Shown here one piece after another: positions 35,662-37,472 of a stretch of DNA of 37,472 bases. How positions within the stretch are numbered: position 1 is the first letter of the stretch; every line of letters starts with the position of its first letter. The stretch covers positions 1 through 37,472 of the forward strand of contig JAGOAF010000007.1 of the NCBI GenBank assembly GCA_017984035.1. Reading direction: 5' to 3'. Under the pieces are notes generated by a model. The model did not search any database. It was given only the letters and a program-made list of their open reading frames with translations, and was not told the origin of the DNA. The translations under genes and the position numbers were made by a program. Source of the DNA: Flavobacterium sp. (GTDB lineage Bacteria > Bacteroidota > Bacteroidia > Flavobacteriales > Flavobacteriaceae).

Positions 35662-36291
35662 TTATAAGCGTTTGATCTCAATTTCAAATAAATTATCAAA
35701 AATGTCGAAAATTAGTTCGGCATTTTTTTTTCTGGTTTTGATCGTTAATTTGCCTACAGCGAGTCCTGAATCTTCCTCTAATTCCATAGTTTGAGTAACA
35801 ATGTCGAGTTTTTTTTCTTTGATAACTCGCATTACTTTGTTCATGTTTTTATAGTCAAACGAAATCAAAAAAGCAATATCGATAGTTTTTTCAATGATTT
35901 CTGCTTCTTCTAAAGCCAATTGTGCGGTAGTTTTGTATGCCGTGATTAGTCCACCTACACCTAATTTTATTCCGCCAAAGATACGTACAACGACTACAAG
36001 CACATTGGTTAATCCAAACGATTGGATCTGTCCATAAATGGGTGCGCCAGCAGAATTACTGGGTTCTCCATCATCATTGGCTCTGTAGCTTATTTTTTCT
36101 GTTCCAATTTGGTAGGCATAACAATAATGTACTGCATGCGGATGTAATTTTCGCAATTGGTCAAGGATTGGCTTTACTTCTTCTTCAGATTCAATAGGGA
36201 ATGCATAGCCAAAGAATTTACTGCTTTTTTCCTTGAATAGAATTTCTTCGGTAGCTTGTGCTAGGGTAGTATAGGTGTCTTTGATTTCCAA
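35662..36291 (-). CDS. YigZ/IMPACT family protein
   Basis: A 209-residue protein of the YigZ/IMPACT family (UPF0029). The N-terminal domain shows KSSKFFGYAFPI, HPHAVHYCYAYQIG, NDDGEPSNSAGAPI and GGIKLGVGGLITAYKTTAQLAL, all family hallmarks; the C-terminal domain (about 140-209) is the smaller ferredoxin-like part. E. coli YigZ is of similar length (about 205). Biochemical function is not established, although links to translation control are discussed for the eukaryotic IMPACT branch. It follows the HAD gene by 14 bp in a ribD-HAD-yigZ run. Confidence 0.92.
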   Translation of the reverse strand: MEIKDTYTTLAQATEEILFKEKSSKFFGYAFPIESEEEVKPILDQLRKLHPHAVHYCYAYQIGTEKISYRANDDGEPSNSAGAPIYGQIQSFGLTNVLVVVVRIFGGIKLGVGGLITAYKTTAQLALEEAEIIEKTIDIAFLISFDYKNMNKVMRVIKEKKLDIVTQTMELEEDSGLAVGKLTIKTRKKNAELIFDIFDNLFEIEIKRL

Positions 36292-36305
36292 AAGGCAATA
36301 GTAGT

Positions 36306-36908
36306 CTAAATTATTTTTTTGTCCAAAAGCTCAATAACATCTTCTTTTCCTACCTGAAGATTCCAAACGTGTAACCCTAAAGCTTTGGCAGCATCTGTGT
36401 TCTCTTTTTTATCATCGACAAATAAAGTACGCTTTGGTGCTAATTCGTGACGGTTGATAAGAGTAGTGTAGATTTCAGCATCGGGTTTTCTCATTCCCAT
36501 TTCATATGAAAAATAGACTTTTTCAAAACATTGGTAAAAGTCGCCATAAAACGATGCGCCTTCTCTTTGTTCAAAATGGTTGATATGAATGGCGTCTGTA
36601 TTGCTCAATAAAAAGAGTCTAAATTTTTTTGAAAGTAATTGTAAAAACTCCAAACGATACAGAGGGAAATCTAATAATACAGCATTCCAAGCCATTAAAA
36701 TGTCATCAATTGTCGCATTAGGAATGTGTTTTTGGATGCCTAACAAAAAATCATCTCTTGAAATTAGTCCTTTTTCAAATGAAATATTCAATTGGTCCAA
36801 ATCTTCGTTCCAAGAAGATAATCCCAAATCTTCCAAACCATCAATAGTAGCTTGTTTGTCCAAATTGATGAAAATATCTCCAAAATCAAAAATAATAGTA
36901 TCAATCAT
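36306..36908 (-). CDS. HAD superfamily phosphatase, YihX-like
   Basis: A 200-residue HAD hydrolase. Motif I is IIFDFGDIF: the nucleophile is Asp8, but the usual acid/base Asp two residues on is Gly10, as in the YihX-like branch. Motif II is FLLSNTDAIHINHF, motif III holds Lys in MGMRKPDAEIY, and motif IV is TLFVDDKKENTDAAKALG. YihX-type enzymes dephosphorylate small sugar phosphates or FMN; next to ribD a flavin-nucleotide substrate is an attractive guess only. Its ATG overlaps the ribD stop by 8 bases (ATGATTGA), a coupling arrangement. Confidence 0.88.
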   Translation of the reverse strand: MIDTIIFDFGDIFINLDKQATIDGLEDLGLSSWNEDLDQLNISFEKGLISRDDFLLGIQKHIPNATIDDILMAWNAVLLDFPLYRLEFLQLLSKKFRLFLLSNTDAIHINHFEQREGASFYGDFYQCFEKVYFSYEMGMRKPDAEIYTTLINRHELAPKRTLFVDDKKENTDAAKALGLHVWNLQVGKEDVIELLDKKII

Positions 36909-37472
36909 AATTTCTAATTATTAGTAATTCATCGGTTCCAATTTTCTCCGTTTTAAACGGACTTGTATTCAATATCGGTGCTTTTACTCCATTTTCAAAG
37001 GTACAATTGCCAATAAATACACGTGCTTCATCCCAAAGATTAGCATCAATGAAAGTTTGTAATGTTTGAGCGCCACCTTCAATAATGACTGATTGAATTT
37101 GGTGATGGTACAATCGTTCCACGATTTGTTGTGCGATATTTTGTTGAAAATCAATCGCTTCAAAGATGGTGTTTTTGGAGGAAACTGTGTTTTTGTTTTT
37201 AGAAAACACGATCGTTTTTATATGATTGTCAAGTACATGTGCCGTTTTTGGGATGCGATTGTTTGGGTCAATTATGACTCTAAAAGGATTATTGCCTTCC
37301 CAATCTCTAGCGTTTAATTGGGGGTTGTCATCTATCACAGTTTGTGTACCCACCAAAATAGCTTGCTCCTCTGTACGCCATTTATGAACCAATTGTCTGG
37401 AATGTGAATTAGTAATCCAAACCGGTTTTTGTTCTTCTTTTTGTAATGGAGCGATGAAACCGTCTTGGGTTT
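36901..37472 (-). CDS. ribD: Riboflavin biosynthesis protein RibD, C-terminal reductase part (cut by window edge)
   Basis: The frame stays open to the right edge of the window, so the gene is 5'-truncated here and the TTG at 37392 is not the start. About 190 codons are visible. They cover the end of the deaminase-reductase linker and most of the reductase domain that reduces the ribosylamino-pyrimidine intermediate with NADPH: AILVGTQTVIDDNPQLNARDW, FRVIIDPNNRIP, SVIIEGGAQTLQTFI and DEARVFIG. The N-terminal deaminase lies outside the window. The stop overlaps the start of the HAD gene. Confidence 0.94.
   Translation of the reverse strand, partial: TQDGFIAPLQKEEQKPVWITNSHSRQLVHKWRTEEQAILVGTQTVIDDNPQLNARDWEGNNPFRVIIDPNNRIPKTAHVLDNHIKTIVFSKNKNTVSSKNTIFEAIDFQQNIAQQIVERLYHHQIQSVIIEGGAQTLQTFIDANLWDEARVFIGNCTFENGVKAPILNTSPFKTEKIGTDELLIIRNYD

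Noticed and set aside
37390..37392. TTG at 37392 as the ribD start
   Set aside because: The frame remains open and RibD-like up to the window edge, so the gene begins outside the window.
1..37472. CRISPR array, prophage, insertion sequence, tRNA or rRNA
   Set aside because: I found no regularly spaced repeats, no transposase or phage genes, and no cloverleaf or rRNA-like stretch in the intergenic regions I read.

Overview
The window is a stretch of chromosome from a Bacteroidota, most likely a Flavobacterium or close relative. This is inferred from the AT-rich sequence, leaders that mostly lack Shine-Dalgarno motifs, several matches to the Bacteroidota -7 promoter box TAnnTTTG, and the gene set: RpoB/RpoC followed by a DUF3467 gene, an AcnB-type aconitase, a two-subunit methylmalonyl-CoA mutase and a dnaA locus without dnaN. 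Most genes are core or conserved metabolic genes. I see no insertion sequence, prophage, CRISPR array, tRNA or rRNA, and no clearly foreign island.

Layout. Bases 1-8283 (+) hold rpoB (5' end cut by the window edge), a 267-bp gap with three hairpins, rpoC and a DUF3467 gene. Bases 8315-10079 hold an Lrp/AsnC regulator divergent from a PLP-dependent histidine (or serine) decarboxylase. prfC (-) abuts the decarboxylase with no spacer. A structured, GC-rich, REP-like element lies between prfC and a secreted SurA-like PPIase. Then come acnB, a four-LysM NlpC/P60 hydrolase and an APC amino-acid permease (all +). Alanine dehydrogenase (-) and a second Lrp regulator (+) are divergent and bracketed by two near-identical terminators. 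An HtrA/DegQ protease (-) is divergent from a dapF-GNAT-mltG operon (+), which is followed by a secreted lysozyme-like protein.

From 26637 to 35049 the genes are on the minus strand: udk, an FtsB/DivIC-like protein and both methylmalonyl-CoA mutase subunits in one run; a DECR-type SDR; and dnaA with an LMW tyrosine phosphatase and an RsmI-like methylase. A YbgC-type thioesterase (+) and the ribD-HAD-yigZ run (-) close the window, with ribD cut by the right edge.

Themes. (1) Amino-acid-responsive regulation: two Lrp/AsnC genes, each divergent from an amino-acid-degrading enzyme. The alanine dehydrogenase intergenic region carries a 15-bp palindrome that fits 12 of 15 positions of the E. coli Lrp consensus. 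(2) Cell-wall and envelope work: DapF, MltG, the lysozyme-like protein, LysM-NlpC/P60, HtrA, the PPIase and the FtsB-like protein. (3) Acyl-CoA metabolism: the mutase, the dienoyl-CoA reductase-like SDR and the thioesterase. I did not find a convincing wholly new multi-gene system. The items most worth a second look are the REP-like element, the decarboxylase-Lrp pair, the rpoB-rpoC hairpins and the lysozyme-like protein with its leader hairpin.
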